DNA from: Inonotus obliquus
Taxonomy: Eukaryota; Basidiomycota; Agaricomycetes; Hymenochaetales; Hymenochaetaceae
DNA length: 64,000 nucleotides
Direction: 5' to 3'
Assembly (NCBI GenBank): GCA_032164295.1
Contig: JAJHTX010000007.1
Span: 248,001-312,000, forward strand
Shown here piece by piece: positions 35,779 through 46,881 of the stretch. The first letter of the stretch is position 1. Each line of letters begins with the position of its first letter. A program made the translations under genes and the position numbers. A model generated the notes under the pieces. That model did no database searches. It saw only the letters and a list, made by a program, of their open reading frames with translations, and was not told the DNA's origin.

Positions 35779-37009
35779 CGACGTTCGCCAACTGGATATG
35801 GATATCCCAGCCGTTGTTTATCTATGCGTCTCGTCGAATGCCTCCTGCTTGACTGCCAATATCTATTTATCGAGGCCCCGGTGTCCTCGTTTCTCCCCTT
35901 TGCCTTTCTTTTGTCCTCAGTCTCGTATATCGTCCCTTATGTGTTTCGTATGTACATTTTGTCATCATTAATATTCAGAACGATCCCTAGTGTCCAGATG
36001 GTTGTCTATTCAATTTAAGTGCAGTTTCATTGTAATATCGTCCCTTATGGGATGTATACTTCGTACCGCATGACTCCGAAGGGTGAGAACAGACGGGCGA
36101 ATACCAGCTTCCCGTTGCTGCGATTCCATCCCGACATTCATGATACTCTGATAGACTCAGCACAAATACTCCACACACCTCATGCAACGGGCACCGCAAA
36201 CTACAATGGAAAGCTACGTCGCTTTGGACCTACATGAGCAGCTACTTCAAGTTGCGGCTCAAAATCAACCTTACCATTGCGACTCCGAGTCGAGTCTCTC
36301 ACGACTAGATACGGGGACTCAAACGAGTCCCCAGATAGACGGAGATTAGTCAACCTGGATAATCATCCTGAAATCACTCATCTCTCACTGCGTTTATATG
36401 GGCTTTCTTCAACCTCCGTGACGCTGTCAGAGGCTTAGGTATCTCGATCTCCCCATTGACCAACCCTGTTGGGCAGCTCCCGGGACACTAGTAACTTGTC
36501 AGTCTGTGAGCCGCTGTTACGAACAGTAATGACGGCTGCCGTGCGCTGGAGATACAGAACAAGGTTCGGGACTAGAGGGACGAGTCCACAGGCTGCCACC
36601 AACGTCACCAAATCTTGTGTATATCTCAAGAACAAACCCGTTGCGCGACTGTACGACACAAGGAGCGATATCATCACTGACGGGACGACTGGTGTGTGGT
36701 AACGTAATATCATGTCATTCTAAACTAGACTAAGTACCATTCGAGTACATGTACAGTTTGTTACAAATCAGTTCAAAGGGTCTTTTGATCCAACCAGCCC
36801 TCCACAAATCATCCCTGCGGACTGCCCCAGCTTGCAGAGAAATGTAGGACCATATTTCATGGTGATGAGTTGACTTTGTTGACGTCGTCATCGCACCGGA
36901 TAGAATGGAAGCTTAGCCCAATGAAACTGTATTGTAGGAGTGATGGGCACATGGCAAATCTGTGACATGCCATGTAGAAATTGAGCGGTGTCACATATGT
37001 GGAATTGCA
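35779..37009. other. R1-R2 intergenic array repeat
   Basis: Holds the 3' flank block shared by array units, including an open frame (MTPKGE... ending FGPT, about 36,070-36,237) that stays open in four units. There is also minus-strand similarity to membrane-like segments (LVTLVAACGLVPLVPNLVLY at about 36,550-36,620), relics of the opposite-strand companion. The companion's 5' part is largely lost here. Nothing else recognised. Confidence 0.4.
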
Positions 37010-37586
37010 CACGTGATGGGTCACAGTAACGCAATGGAACGAAGGTGGTCGTTACCCTCCGCTCCGTTCGTATCTCGGTGAACAGTGCCTTCTGCTCCGT
37101 CAATGTGCTATTCGTCGAGCGTCGTATGCAAATCGAGGTGGCATCGCTCTGTATTATCGCGTGTACCTTCTCATCTTACTTCCCCAGATTCTTGTGGTAA
37201 AGAGTTTCTGTTTCGTAGTACAACAATGGTGATTCCAACTCTTCTGGTGGAAATTGCTCATTGCTTGCATCTACAAAGTCGCCAAGCCTACGATTCTGAA
37301 ACTATGGTTCTTGTTCGTCACTCTGTTGTCTCCGGGTGGCGCTCGATGTACCTAATTCTTCATCTCGACTCGTACCGCTGACTGACCAATGGTCGGAGTT
37401 CGTGCGTGTTCCGATCTGAAGCAGTAGAAACCATCATGCCCGGATGTATTCATCGAATGTAAAGCGAAGCAAGATACGGAGTACAGGAGATATGAAAAGG
37501 TGACATACAAATACCGTGTAGTATATAATCAGGAATCTCGACCCCATAACCCGAGCTCACTCTCACTGCATACCTTTGCTTAACGG
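37010..37586 (+). promoter_or_regulatory. R2 upstream region: CACGTG motif and TATA box
   Basis: CACGTGATGGGTCACAGTAA starts at 37010, 577 bases before the R2 ATG. The TATA-type sequence TATATAAT is at 37522-37529, about 60 bases before the ATG, and is followed by a conserved leader. Confidence 0.55.
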
Positions 37587-39271
37587 ATGACGCTTGCTAC
37601 CAGATCCGAAGTTGAACCTATTCCCCCCAGTCAACTCCCGATCTTTGTAAGGGATCATACTATAACTCAATACTTCCAGGTAGCTGTTCTCAGTGTCCTG
37701 GTCTATGATACCCGTGAGCATGGTATACAATAATCGCAAATTATTTACTGACAGCCGCGAAAGTAATTACCTTGGATAAGGAGGTATCAAACTCTTCCCG
37801 TCTCTTTTTTGAATCGTATAGTGCTGACTGTCTGACACTCTAGGCAAGATACTTCTGGGTACAGCCACCAATCTCCTGTCATTGCTCGAAGTGCACACTG
37901 ACTGTTGTGCCCATATAGAAAGTTCCGAGGAGACCCGTCGACTTTGTATACTTTGTAGTAAGTATTAACATTTGTGAATACAATATAGTGCTAAAGAACA
38001 TACCAGAACCGCTACATCGGAATCTTCGGTGCTATTTCTAATCTCTATTGTAAGTTGGTTGATTTACTGGTCACTGCAGCACGACTAAATCGTAACACAC
38101 AAGGGCAATCGTTTTCCGCATCACTACCCTTGTGAGTTCGACTGTGGAAAAGTTTCTTGACCGCTAATCAATTCAGACTAGGTGTATGTTGTCAAAACCG
38201 CATCACTTCAGATATGAGAAGAATGACACCATTCAGGTAACTTTGCGCAATGGACTCTCGATATTGCTAGTGAGTACTCACTACACGCTCGGAAACTCAT
38301 GGCTCACCGTTGAACAGACTGGATAACAATCATTTCAATCGACTGTAAGCATTTTAAGACCCCTTTCTCTTGCTCATGTTCACACTCTGAATAGACATCC
38401 TAATGATTCGTGTACTTGCTCTGTACTCGCAAGGTAGGATACACTCGCTTGCGATGTGCCATGCTTACACAGAACAGATAGGACATTGGCCCTTTTCTTG
38501 AGAGCGATGCTTGTGTTGGAGGCCGCGTCTAAACTGGGATTGATCGTCTACATAGGTTTACAGCAGCACGGTATGTTCCACGTTTAGGTTGCGTAGAATA
38601 TCTTACATTGCTTTCAGATGCGGTTGGCGGGATCGCAACTATGACATTCTGTGGTGTCGACAATATTCCTCCGTGGCAGCTTGGAATGGTCGACTGGTGA
38701 GCAATCCAGGGAAATCTGAGCAAGCACTCATCTCAATTTAGGCTCATCCCACTGGTGTTCGGATTGATCCTCATGGTGCTTGCACTTTACAAGGCTGCAG
38801 AGTACTGGAGGATGTCCTTTGGATTCAAGGGATTCGCGCTTGTGAAGGTTCTTATACAAGACCAAGTGATGTATTATGCTCTGTAAGTATGCCTCTTCAT
38901 TCCAAATCTGTTATCTGACACCATTGGTCCCCCACAGCGTCATCGCCTGCTCTGTGTTTGGCATTCTGGAGTTCAAATTGGCGACTTCGAACGCCTTCTT
39001 GTCAAATGTACTGACTAATCTTGGGAACCCTGGATTCCTCTGCATTCTCGGGAGTCGAATGTTGTTCAACCTGAAGGAGGCCGGAGAACGAGGAGAGAAC
39101 GAAGGAACGAGCTACAGATCTCCATCCAGTACGATAAGCGAGATGGATTTCGCCGAGCCTGCCCATCCCCAAAGGTACAGTCTCGCTTTACATCATTATA
39201 ATATGCAGAACATCTGATCAATGTTTAGGGAAAGTGAGACGGAGAGTGGTAGAAGCGCGGAAAATGCTTAA
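37587..39271 (+). CDS. DUF6533-type integral membrane protein (right array R2, reference copy)
   Basis: Used as the model for the array. About 13 exons. Exon 1 (37587-37713) encodes MTLATRSEVEPIPPSQLPIF and YFQVAVLSVLVYDT; exon 2 (37755-37783) AKVITLDKE; exon 3 (37844-37858) ARYFW; then KVPRRPVDFVYF, NRYIGIFGAISNLY, a KPHHFRYEKNDTIQ exon, WITIISIDYILMIRVLALYS, and LRAMLVLEAASKLGLIVYIG. TMTFCGVDNIPPW follows, then VLALYKAAEYWRMSFGFKG, exon 12 (38938-39174, ending SEMDFAEPAHPQR) and exon 13 (39229-39271, ESETESGRSAENA). Roughly 350 residues with six or seven hydrophobic helices and an acidic C-terminus. The KPH exon has 13 bases before the KPH codons, and the alternative donor used by most copies (GCA before GTAAGA) is lost (GCAGCACG). 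It therefore seems to need a 28-base extra exon to stay in frame. Function unknown. Confidence 0.78.
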
Positions 39272-40219
39272 CAAAGTTCGCCAACTGGATATGGATATCC
39301 CAGCCGTTGTTTATCTATGCGTCTCGTCGAATGCCTCCTGCTTGACTGCCAATATCTATTTATCGAGGCTCCGGTGTCCTCGTTTCTCCCCTTTGCCTTT
39401 CCTTTGGCCTCAGTCTCGAATATCGTCCCTTATGTGTTTTGTATGTACAGTACACTTTGTTGCCATTAATATTGAGAACGATCCCTAGGGCCCAGATGGT
39501 TTGTCTATTTTATTTTGAATACAGCTTCGTTGTAATATCGTACCGCATGACTCCGAAGGGTGAGGACAGATGGGCGAATACTAGCTGCCCGTTGCTGCGA
39601 TGTCGATCCGGCATTCGCGATGCTCTGATAAATTCATCACAAATACTCTATATACCTCATGTAACGGGCGCCGCAAACTACGATTTCGAGCTACTTCGCT
39701 CTGGACCAACATGAGAAGCGAAGTCAAGTTGCGGCTCAACCTCAATCTTACGGCTGCGACTCCAAGTCGAGTCTCTCGCGATTAGATACGGGAACTCGAA
39801 TGAGTCCCCAGATAGATGGATCTAGAAAGAAATTAGCCAACCTGAATAATCGTCTTGAAATCACACTTCTCTCACTGCGTTTATATGGGCTTTCTTCTTC
39901 CTCCGTGACGCTGTCAGAGGCTTGTGTATCTTGATCACCCCAGAGACCAAGGAGAACTGTGTAGCAGAGCGAAAAGAGTAGTCACAGTTGCCGTGCGCCG
40001 GAGAGCCAGAACACCGAGCGACGTCACGAGTCCGCAGTACATCCCATAGATAGGTGAACCATAAAGAGTCATCAGTGGCGTTGACCATCAGTTCCCGCAC
40101 GTACATCATTGCCAACGAATTGTTAACGTAATATGATGTCATTCTGAACTGGACTAAGTACCATTCGAGTACCGCGCCGTCGAGAAGAAGCTAGGTACAG
40201 TCTGGTACAGTTTGTTACA
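39272..40219. repeat. R2-R3 intergenic array repeat (TE-free counterpart of R5-R6)
   Basis: Nearly identical to the region after R5 (52,790-53,512 and 54,559-54,603), without the transposons. It includes the conserved frame ending ELLRSGPT (about 39,546-39,714), minus-strand membrane-like relic segments (39,861-40,142), the intact target site AGTACCATT near 40,158, and GGTACAGT-CT-GGTACAGT at 40194-40211, which looks like an excision footprint. Confidence 0.6.
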
Positions 40220-40480
40220 AATCAGTTCAAAGGGTCTCGTGAGAATCTTGATCCACCAGCCCTCCACAAATCATCCCTGCGGACTGCCCCAGCTTGTAGG
40301 ACCATATTTCGTGGTTATGAGTTGACTTTGTTGACGTCGTCATCGCACCGTGGGTGGTTCGCAAATACAGCATTGAAGAGCACCGTGGATTCAAGAATAT
40401 CGAGGTGTTGAATGCATGGAATGAGTGGGCCGGATTGTTGGAGAAGCGTGATAGCGTGTATGGTAAAGTTGAATGAGCCT
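40220..40480 (-). pseudogene. Opposite-strand companion ORF relic (unit R3)
   Basis: Minus-strand remnant. The frame FTIHAITLLQQSGPLIPCI, then VLFNAVFANHPRCDDDVNK, aligns with the copy at 43831-44223; the downstream part is lost or frameshifted. A near-identical relic is at 56,850-57,100. Family unknown. Confidence 0.4.
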
Positions 40481-41227
40481 CGTGAGTGGTTAGGACGATT
40501 GCGAGACAGAAATGGTAGCTTAGCACAATGAAACTGTATTGTAGGATAGGAGTGACGGGCACATGGCAAATCTGTGACATACCATGTAGAAATTGAGCGG
40601 TGTCACATTTGCAGCAGTGGAGAAGGGAAGTACTTTGTCACATTGGTGTAATTGCACATGTGATGGGTCACAGTAACGCAATTGGTGGTCGTTACCCTCC
40701 GCTCCGTTCGTATCTCGGTGAACAGTGCCTTCTGCTCCAGGCAATGTGCTATTCATCGAGCGTCGCATGCAAATCGAGGTGATATCTCTCTGTATTATCG
40801 CGTGTGCCTTCTCATCTTACTTCCCCAGATTCTTGTGGTAAAGAGTTTCTGTTTCGTAGTACAACAATGGTGATTCCAACTCTTCTGGTGGAAATTGCTC
40901 ATCGTTTGCGTATTCAAAGTCGCCAAACCTACGATTCTGAAACTATGGCTCTTGTTCGTCACTCTGTTGTCTCCGGGTGGCGCTCGATGTACTCAACTCT
41001 TCATCTCGACTCGTACTGCTGACTGGACAATGGTCAGAGTTCGTGCGTGTTCCGATCTGAAGCAGTAGAAACCATCATGCCCGGATGTACCCATCTATTG
41101 TAAAGCGAAGCAAGATATGGAGTACGGGAGATATGAAAGGGTGACATACAAATACCATGTACTATATAATCAGAAATCTCGACCCCACAACCCGAGCTCA
41201 CTCTCACTGCATACCTTTGCCCAACGG
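40481..41227 (+). promoter_or_regulatory. R3 upstream region: variant CATGTG motif and TATA box
   Basis: The conserved motif appears at 40657-40678 with CATGTG in place of CACGTG and the same GATGGGTCACAG continuation, 571 bases before the R3 ATG. TATATAA lies at 41164-41170. Confidence 0.5.
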
Positions 41228-42930
41228 ATGGCGCTTGCTACCAGATCCGTTGTTGAACCTATTCCCCCTAGTCTACTCCTGATCTTTGTAAGGGGCGATA
41301 CTATAACTCAATACTTCCAGGTAGCCGTTCTCTGTGTCCTGGTCTATGATACCCGTGAGCATGGTATACAATAACCGCAAATTATATACTGACAGCCGCG
41401 AAAGTCATTACTTTGGATAAAGAGGTATCAAACTCTTCTCGTCTCTGTTTCGGATCGTATAGCGCTGACTGTCTGACGATCTAGGCAAGATACTTCTGGG
41501 TACAACCACCAATCTTCTGTCATTGTTCGAGGTGCACACTGACTGTTGTGCCCATATAGAAAGTTCCGAGGAGACCCGCCGACTTTGTATACTTTGTAGT
41601 AAGTATTGACCTTTGTTACTGTAATACTAGATGACGATAAAGAGTACACCAGAACCGCTACATCGGAATCTTCGGTGCTATTTCTAATCTCTATTGTAAG
41701 TTGGTTGATTTACTGGTCACTGCAGTAAGACTGAATCGGAACACACACAAGTTGACTCGTTTTCCGCATCACTTCCCTTGTGAGTTCGACGGTAGAACGT
41801 TCTTTGACCGCTGATCAATTCACACTAGGTGTATGTCATCAAACCTCATCAGCTCAGATGTGAGAAGAATGACGTAATTCAGGTAATTTTGCTGAATGGA
41901 CCTTCAATATGTCCAGTGAGTACTGTCACGCGTTCTGAAACTTATGGCTCACTGTTGACCAGACTGGATAACCATCATTTCAATCGACTGTAGGCATTTT
42001 AAGACCCCTCTCTCTTGCTCACATTCACACTCCGAATAGACATCCTAATGATTCGTGTACTTGCACTGTACTCGCAAGGTGAGATACGGTTGCTTGCGAT
42101 GCGCCATGCTTACACAGAACAGATAGGACGTTGGCCCTTTTCTTGAAAACGTTGCTGGTGTTGGAGGCCGCGTCTAAACTAGGATTGATGATTTACTTAG
42201 CTATGACAGAACACAGTATGTCATGTTAATTGGATTGAATAGAGTATCTTACCTTGCTTTCAGTTGCAGTTGGCGGGTTCGAAACTATGACGTTCTGTGG
42301 TAGTGACAACATTCCTCCGTGGCAGCTTGGAATGGCCGACTGGTGAGCAGTCTAGGGCAATCTGAGCAAGCACTCATCTCGATTTAGGCTCATCCCACTG
42401 GTATACGGAATGATTCTCATGGTGCTTGCACTTTACAAGGCCGCAGAGTACTGGAGGATGTCCTTTGGATTCAAGGGATTCACGCTTGTGAAGGTTCTCA
42501 TACAGGACCAAGTGATGTACTATTCCCTGTACGTATGCCCCTTCATTTCCAAACCCGCTATCTGATACATAAAGTACTTCAAAGCGTAATCGCCTGCTCT
42601 GTGTTTGGCATTCTACAGTTCAGAGTATGGGTTTCGAACGACTTCCTGTCGAATGTGCTGGGCAGTCTTGCAAGCCCTTCATTTCTCAGCATTCTCGGGA
42701 GTCGAATGTTATTCAACCTGAAGGAGGCCGGAGAACGAGGTGAAAACGAGGGAACGAGCTACAGAAGTCCATCGAGTACGATAAGCGAGATGGATTTCGC
42801 CGAGCCAGTCAATCCCCAAAGGTACGTCTTCGATTTGCATCTCGGGATTTGCATCTCTAATATGCAGAATATCTGATCATTGTTTAGAGAAAGTGGGACG
42901 GAGAGTGGTGGAAGCGCGGAAGATGCTTAA
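41228..42930 (+). CDS. DUF6533-type integral membrane protein (right array R3)
   Basis: The ATG at 41228 opens MALATRSVVEPIPPSLLLIF. All family blocks are present with canonical GT donors: VLVYDT, KVPRRPADFVYF, NRYIGIFGAISNLY, KPHQLRCEKNDVIQ (12 bases before KPH), RVLALYSQ, KTLLVLEAASKLG, TMTFCGSDNIPPW, VLALYKAAEYWRMSFGFKG, IACSVFGILQFRVWVSND, RMLFNLKEAGERGENEG, and the tail ESGTESGGSAEDA ending in TAA (42928-42930). This looks like one of the most intact copies. Predicted multi-pass membrane protein of unknown function. Confidence 0.78.
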
Positions 42931-43830
42931 CGATGTTCGTCAACTGGATATGGATATCCCAGCCGTTGTTTATCCACGCGTCTCGTCGGATGCCTCCTGT
43001 TTGACTGCCAATATCTATTTATCGAGGCGCCGGTGTCCTCTCGCATTTCTTTTGACTTCAGTCTCGTATATTGTCCCTTATGTGTTTACTATGTACACTT
43101 CGTCACCATTAATATTGACTAATATTGACTAGGATCCCTAGTGTCCAGATAGTTTGTCTATTTAATTTGAATACAGCTTTGTTGTAATATCGTTCCTTAT
43201 ATTTTGTGCCGCGTGACTCCGAAGGGTGAGGACAGACGGGCGAAAACTAGCTGCCCGTTGCCGCGATCTCGTTCCGACATTTGCAATGCTCTGATCCACG
43301 CACCTCATGCAACGGGCACCGCAAACTACAATATTGAGCTACTTCGCTCTGGACCAACATGAGAAGCACTCAAATTCCGGCTCAACCTCAATCTTACCGC
43401 TGCAAGTCCGAGCTGAGTCTCTCGCGCTATATTCCAGTACTCGAACAAGTCCCCGAATAGACAGAATTAGAGAGAAATTAGTCAACCTGAATAATCATCT
43501 TGAAATCACTCATCTCTCACTGCGTTTATATGGGCTTTCTTCATCCTCCGTGACGCTGCCAGAGGCTTAGGTATCTTGATCTCTCCAGAGCCCAAGAAGA
43601 ACTGTGGTAGTTGAGCGAAAAGAGTAAGCTCCCAGGCCACTAGTAACTTGCCAGTCTGTGTGCCGCTGTTACGAACAGTGATGTCAGCTGCCCTGTGGTT
43701 CGATCTCGAACTTCTACGTCGTTGCATTCTTCAGCAATAAGTTAGTGTGGGGTAAAGTGCAATATGTCATTCTAAACCGGACTGAATACCATTCGAGTAT
43801 CGCGCAGTCGATGGAATAACCTACGTTACA
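42931..43830. repeat. R3-R4 intergenic array repeat
   Basis: 3' flank block of the array. The part at about 43,255-43,560 is almost identical to 59,855-60,165 after R6. The conserved downstream frame seen in other units carries a deletion here. Minus-strand membrane-like relic segments (TVRNSGTQTGKLLVAWEL near 43,625-43,690) belong to the companion relic. Confidence 0.5.
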
Positions 43831-44223
43831 TCATGGGTATTCGCACAGGTCTTGTGAGAATCCCGGTACGGATCCTTGATCTACTGTGATCTCCTTGAGT
43901 ATCTCATCCAACCAGCCCTCCACATCTCCCCTCTGCATGCGTCTCTGGATAGTATCCAGAGATACATCAAGTTGGCAAACAAATTGTTCCATCATTCTTC
44001 CACCTTCTCCAGTCACAAGAGCGAGCTGAAGGGGACGAAGCACGTCAGGATGGTCTGCGGCAGCTTGCGGAGACATGCAAGGGACGACGTCGCCATCACA
44101 CCGTGGGCAGTTCGCTAATACATAGATGAAGAGCACCCTGGGCTTAAGCGTTCTGAGGTCCCGAATGCATGGAATGAATGGGCTGGATCGATGGAGAAGC
44201 GCGATAGCGTGAGTCTTGTTCAA
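43831..44223 (-). pseudogene. Opposite-strand companion ORF, best-preserved copy
   Basis: A continuous minus-strand frame of about 130 codons, the longest surviving version of a segment found upstream of most array genes. It reads HAIALLHRSSPFIPCIRDL, RVLFIYVLANCPRCDGDVV, DVLRPLQLALVTGEGGRMME, QFVCQLDVSLDTIQRRMQRG and DVEGWLDEILKEITVDQGS. The frame does not start with ATG; the first in-frame ATG is inside it (MSPQAAADHPDV), so it may be an internal exon of a once longer gene. In the other units the same codons are broken by frameshifts and stops. I do not recognise the family. Confidence 0.45.
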
Positions 44224-45195
44224 TAGTTAAGGCGATTGGGTGGTTGGATTGGCCAAATGACACTTAAAGGACGCTAAGATAGATTTGCGAGACGAGGTAC
44301 AGAGCGAGACTGCGAAGGGGCAGCCGTCATCCCCTGGTTCGGTTCGCCTACAGCTTGAGGTCATTGAGCGAGAAAACGTATCATACGTGTGACAACTCGC
44401 GAACCATTCATCTTACGGCATAGAGTGAGCATCTACGAGCCACATCTTTTAGCAAGATTTCGGTGCAGATTGACATTATTTTGGCCATGTTCATGTTCAT
44501 CATGAAGGCGATGAAGGCAGGGGTGTGATGAAAACAGGTGCCGCGTCACGGTGTTATACATATACACGTGATAGATCACGGCATCACGGCACCGAAAGCT
44601 CACCACTCCACCATGACCTACCTACCTTCGACGTCCATGCCTTTCTTCCGCTCTGTCCGTACCTTGGTGAGAAGCAACTTATATTTGAAAATGAGATCCT
44701 GCTCGCCGGGCAGCTGAAGCAAGCCGAGATGATTATGTTCCACATCACCATCATCCTGCTTCTCCGACTTGTGATGGGTATCTGCAGAACAAGAGATGCA
44801 TCCACTGACCTTAATGGATCTAACTGCGGCGACTTGAACCGATTTCTTGCGTGAAACATTGACTCTCTCTATCCATGAAGCTTCATAGTTCGAATATCAA
44901 AGTCGAGTCACCATAGATCAACGATCCTTGCTCGCCCTCTATTCTCTCCGGATGCAACTGCATCGAATCAACCTTGCTTCTGGCTATGAATCAAGTAGCC
45001 TTTGAAGATGCTTCCAATCCAATCTAGTGGCCGGATGAAACGCTGATACTCGGATGCCATCGACGGAGGCAAAGCGAAGCAAGATGCGGAGTACGGGAGA
45101 TATGAAAGGGTGGCATATAAAAGCCGTGTGCGATATAGTCTGAAATTTCGTCCCCGCAACCCAAGCTCACTCTCACTGCAACTCTTGCTTCACGG
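44224..45195 (+). promoter_or_regulatory. R4 upstream region: CACGTG motif and TATA box
   Basis: CACGTGATAGATCAC starts at 44565, 631 bases before the R4 ATG, a diverged form of the array motif. TATAAAA lies at 45116-45122. The plus frame at 44,525-44,854 overlaps the motif and has no counterpart in other units, so I do not call it a gene. Confidence 0.45.
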
Positions 45196-46881
45196 ATGGC
45201 GCTTGCTACCAGATCCGACGTTGAACCTATTCCCCCCAGTCTACTCCCGATCGTTGTGAGGGAAAATATTATAGCTCAATACTTCCAAGTAGCCATTCTC
45301 AGTGTCCTGGTCTATGATACCCGTGAGCATCGTACTCAATAATCGCAAATAAAGTACTGACAGTGGCGAAAGTCATTACGATGGATAAAGAGGTATCAAA
45401 CTGTTCTCAGCTCTTTTTTGGATCGTGTAGTGCTAACTGCCTGATGCTCTAGGCAAGATACTTCTGGGTATGTTGACCAATCTTCTGTCATCATTCGAGA
45501 GGCACACTGACCGTTGGGCTGATGTAGAGACATCCGAGGAGACCCGTCGATTTTGTATTTTTTTTGGCAAGTATTTGACTTTGTGGATACGAAATGGTGA
45601 TAAAGAACATACCAGAACCGCTACATCGGAATCTTCAGCACTATTTCCAGACTCTTTAGTAAGTCGGTTGGTTTATTGGTCACTGCAGTGAGATTAAATC
45701 GAAACGCACACAAGATATCTCATTTTCTGCGACGCTTCCCTTGTGAGTTCGACCGTAGAAAGTTGTTGGACCGCTGATCAACTCTAGACTAGGTGTATGT
45801 CATCAAACCTCATCAGTTCAGACATCAGAAGAATGACACGATTAAGGTAATTTTGCGCAATGGACTCTCGATATTGCTAGTGAGTACTCGCTACATGTTC
45901 GGAACTCATGGCTCACCGTTGACCAGACTGGATGACCATCATTTCGGTCGACTGTAAGCAATTCAAGACCCCTTTCTCTTGCTCATACTCACACTCCGAA
46001 TAGACATCCTAATGATTCGTGTACTTGCGCTGTACTCGCAAGGTGGGATGCAGTTGCTTGCGATGCACCATGCTTACACAGAACAGATAGGACGTTGACC
46101 CTATTATTGAAAACGTTGCTGGTGTTGGAGGCCGCGTCCAAACTAGGATTGATGATTTACGTAATTATATCGATACACGGTATGTTATATGAATATTGGA
46201 TTGAACAGAGTTTCTTACCTTGCATTCAGTTGCAGTTGGAGGGATCGCAACTATGACATTCTGTGGTGTCGACAACTTTCTCCCGTGGAAGATTGGAATG
46301 GTCTCCTGGTAAGCAATCCCGGATAATCAGAGCAACTACTTATCTCAATTTAGGCTGGTCCCACTGATGTACGGTATGATTCTCATGGTACTCGCACTTT
46401 ACAAGGCTGCAGATTATTGGAGGATGTCCTTTGGATTCAAGGGATTCACACTTGTGAAGGTTCTCATACAGGACCAACTGATGTACTATGCTCTGTACGT
46501 AAGCCTCTTCATTACCAAGCTCATCAACTGATACATAGAACATATGAAGCACTATCGCCTGCTCTGTGTTTGCCATTCTGCCGTACAAACTGGCGATTTC
46601 GAACGACTTTTTGTCAGATATACTGAATAATCTCGGGAACCCTACGTTCCTCTGCATTCTCGGGAGCCGAATGTTATTCAATCTGAAGGAGGCTGGAGAG
46701 CGAGGAGAGAACGAGGGAACAAGCTACAGATCTCCATCCAGTACGATGAGCGAGATGGATTTCGCCGAGCCTGCCAACTCGCAAAGGTACGTTCTTCATT
46801 TGAAATTCTAATATGCAGAATACCTGACCAATGTTTAGGGAAACTGGGACGGAGAGTGGTAGAAGTGGGGAAACTGCATAG
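45196..46881 (+). CDS. DUF6533-type integral membrane protein (right array R4)
   Basis: The ATG at 45196 opens MALATRSDVEPIPPSLLPIV. The family blocks follow in order: YFQVAILSVLVYDT, RRPVDFVF, NRYIGIFSTISRLF, KPHQFRHQKNDTIK, WMTIISVDYILMIRVLALYS, KTLLVLEAASKLG, TMTFCGVDNFLPW, LMYGMILMVLALYKAADYW, IACSVFAILPYKLAIS, RMLFNLKEAGERGENEG, and the tail ETGTESGRSGETA with TAG at 46879-46881. The donor after the VDFVF exon is GCAAGT, a GC-AG intron. Differences from other copies in the WMTIISVD exon are conservative (Ile to Met, Ile to Val), consistent with coding selection. Confidence 0.75.

Noticed and set aside
35739..35971. Alternative C-terminus of array genes in another frame (GRRVVEARKMLNDVRQLDMDI...)
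   Set aside because: The acceptor gives the short acidic tail (ESGTESVGSAENA) in the frame set by the preceding exon in all copies; the longer frame would need a different splice site and ends at varying places.
44525..44859. Overlapping frames of about 110 and 91 codons upstream of R4
   Set aside because: No homologous frame in any other unit, overlap the conserved promoter motif, and show no domain.
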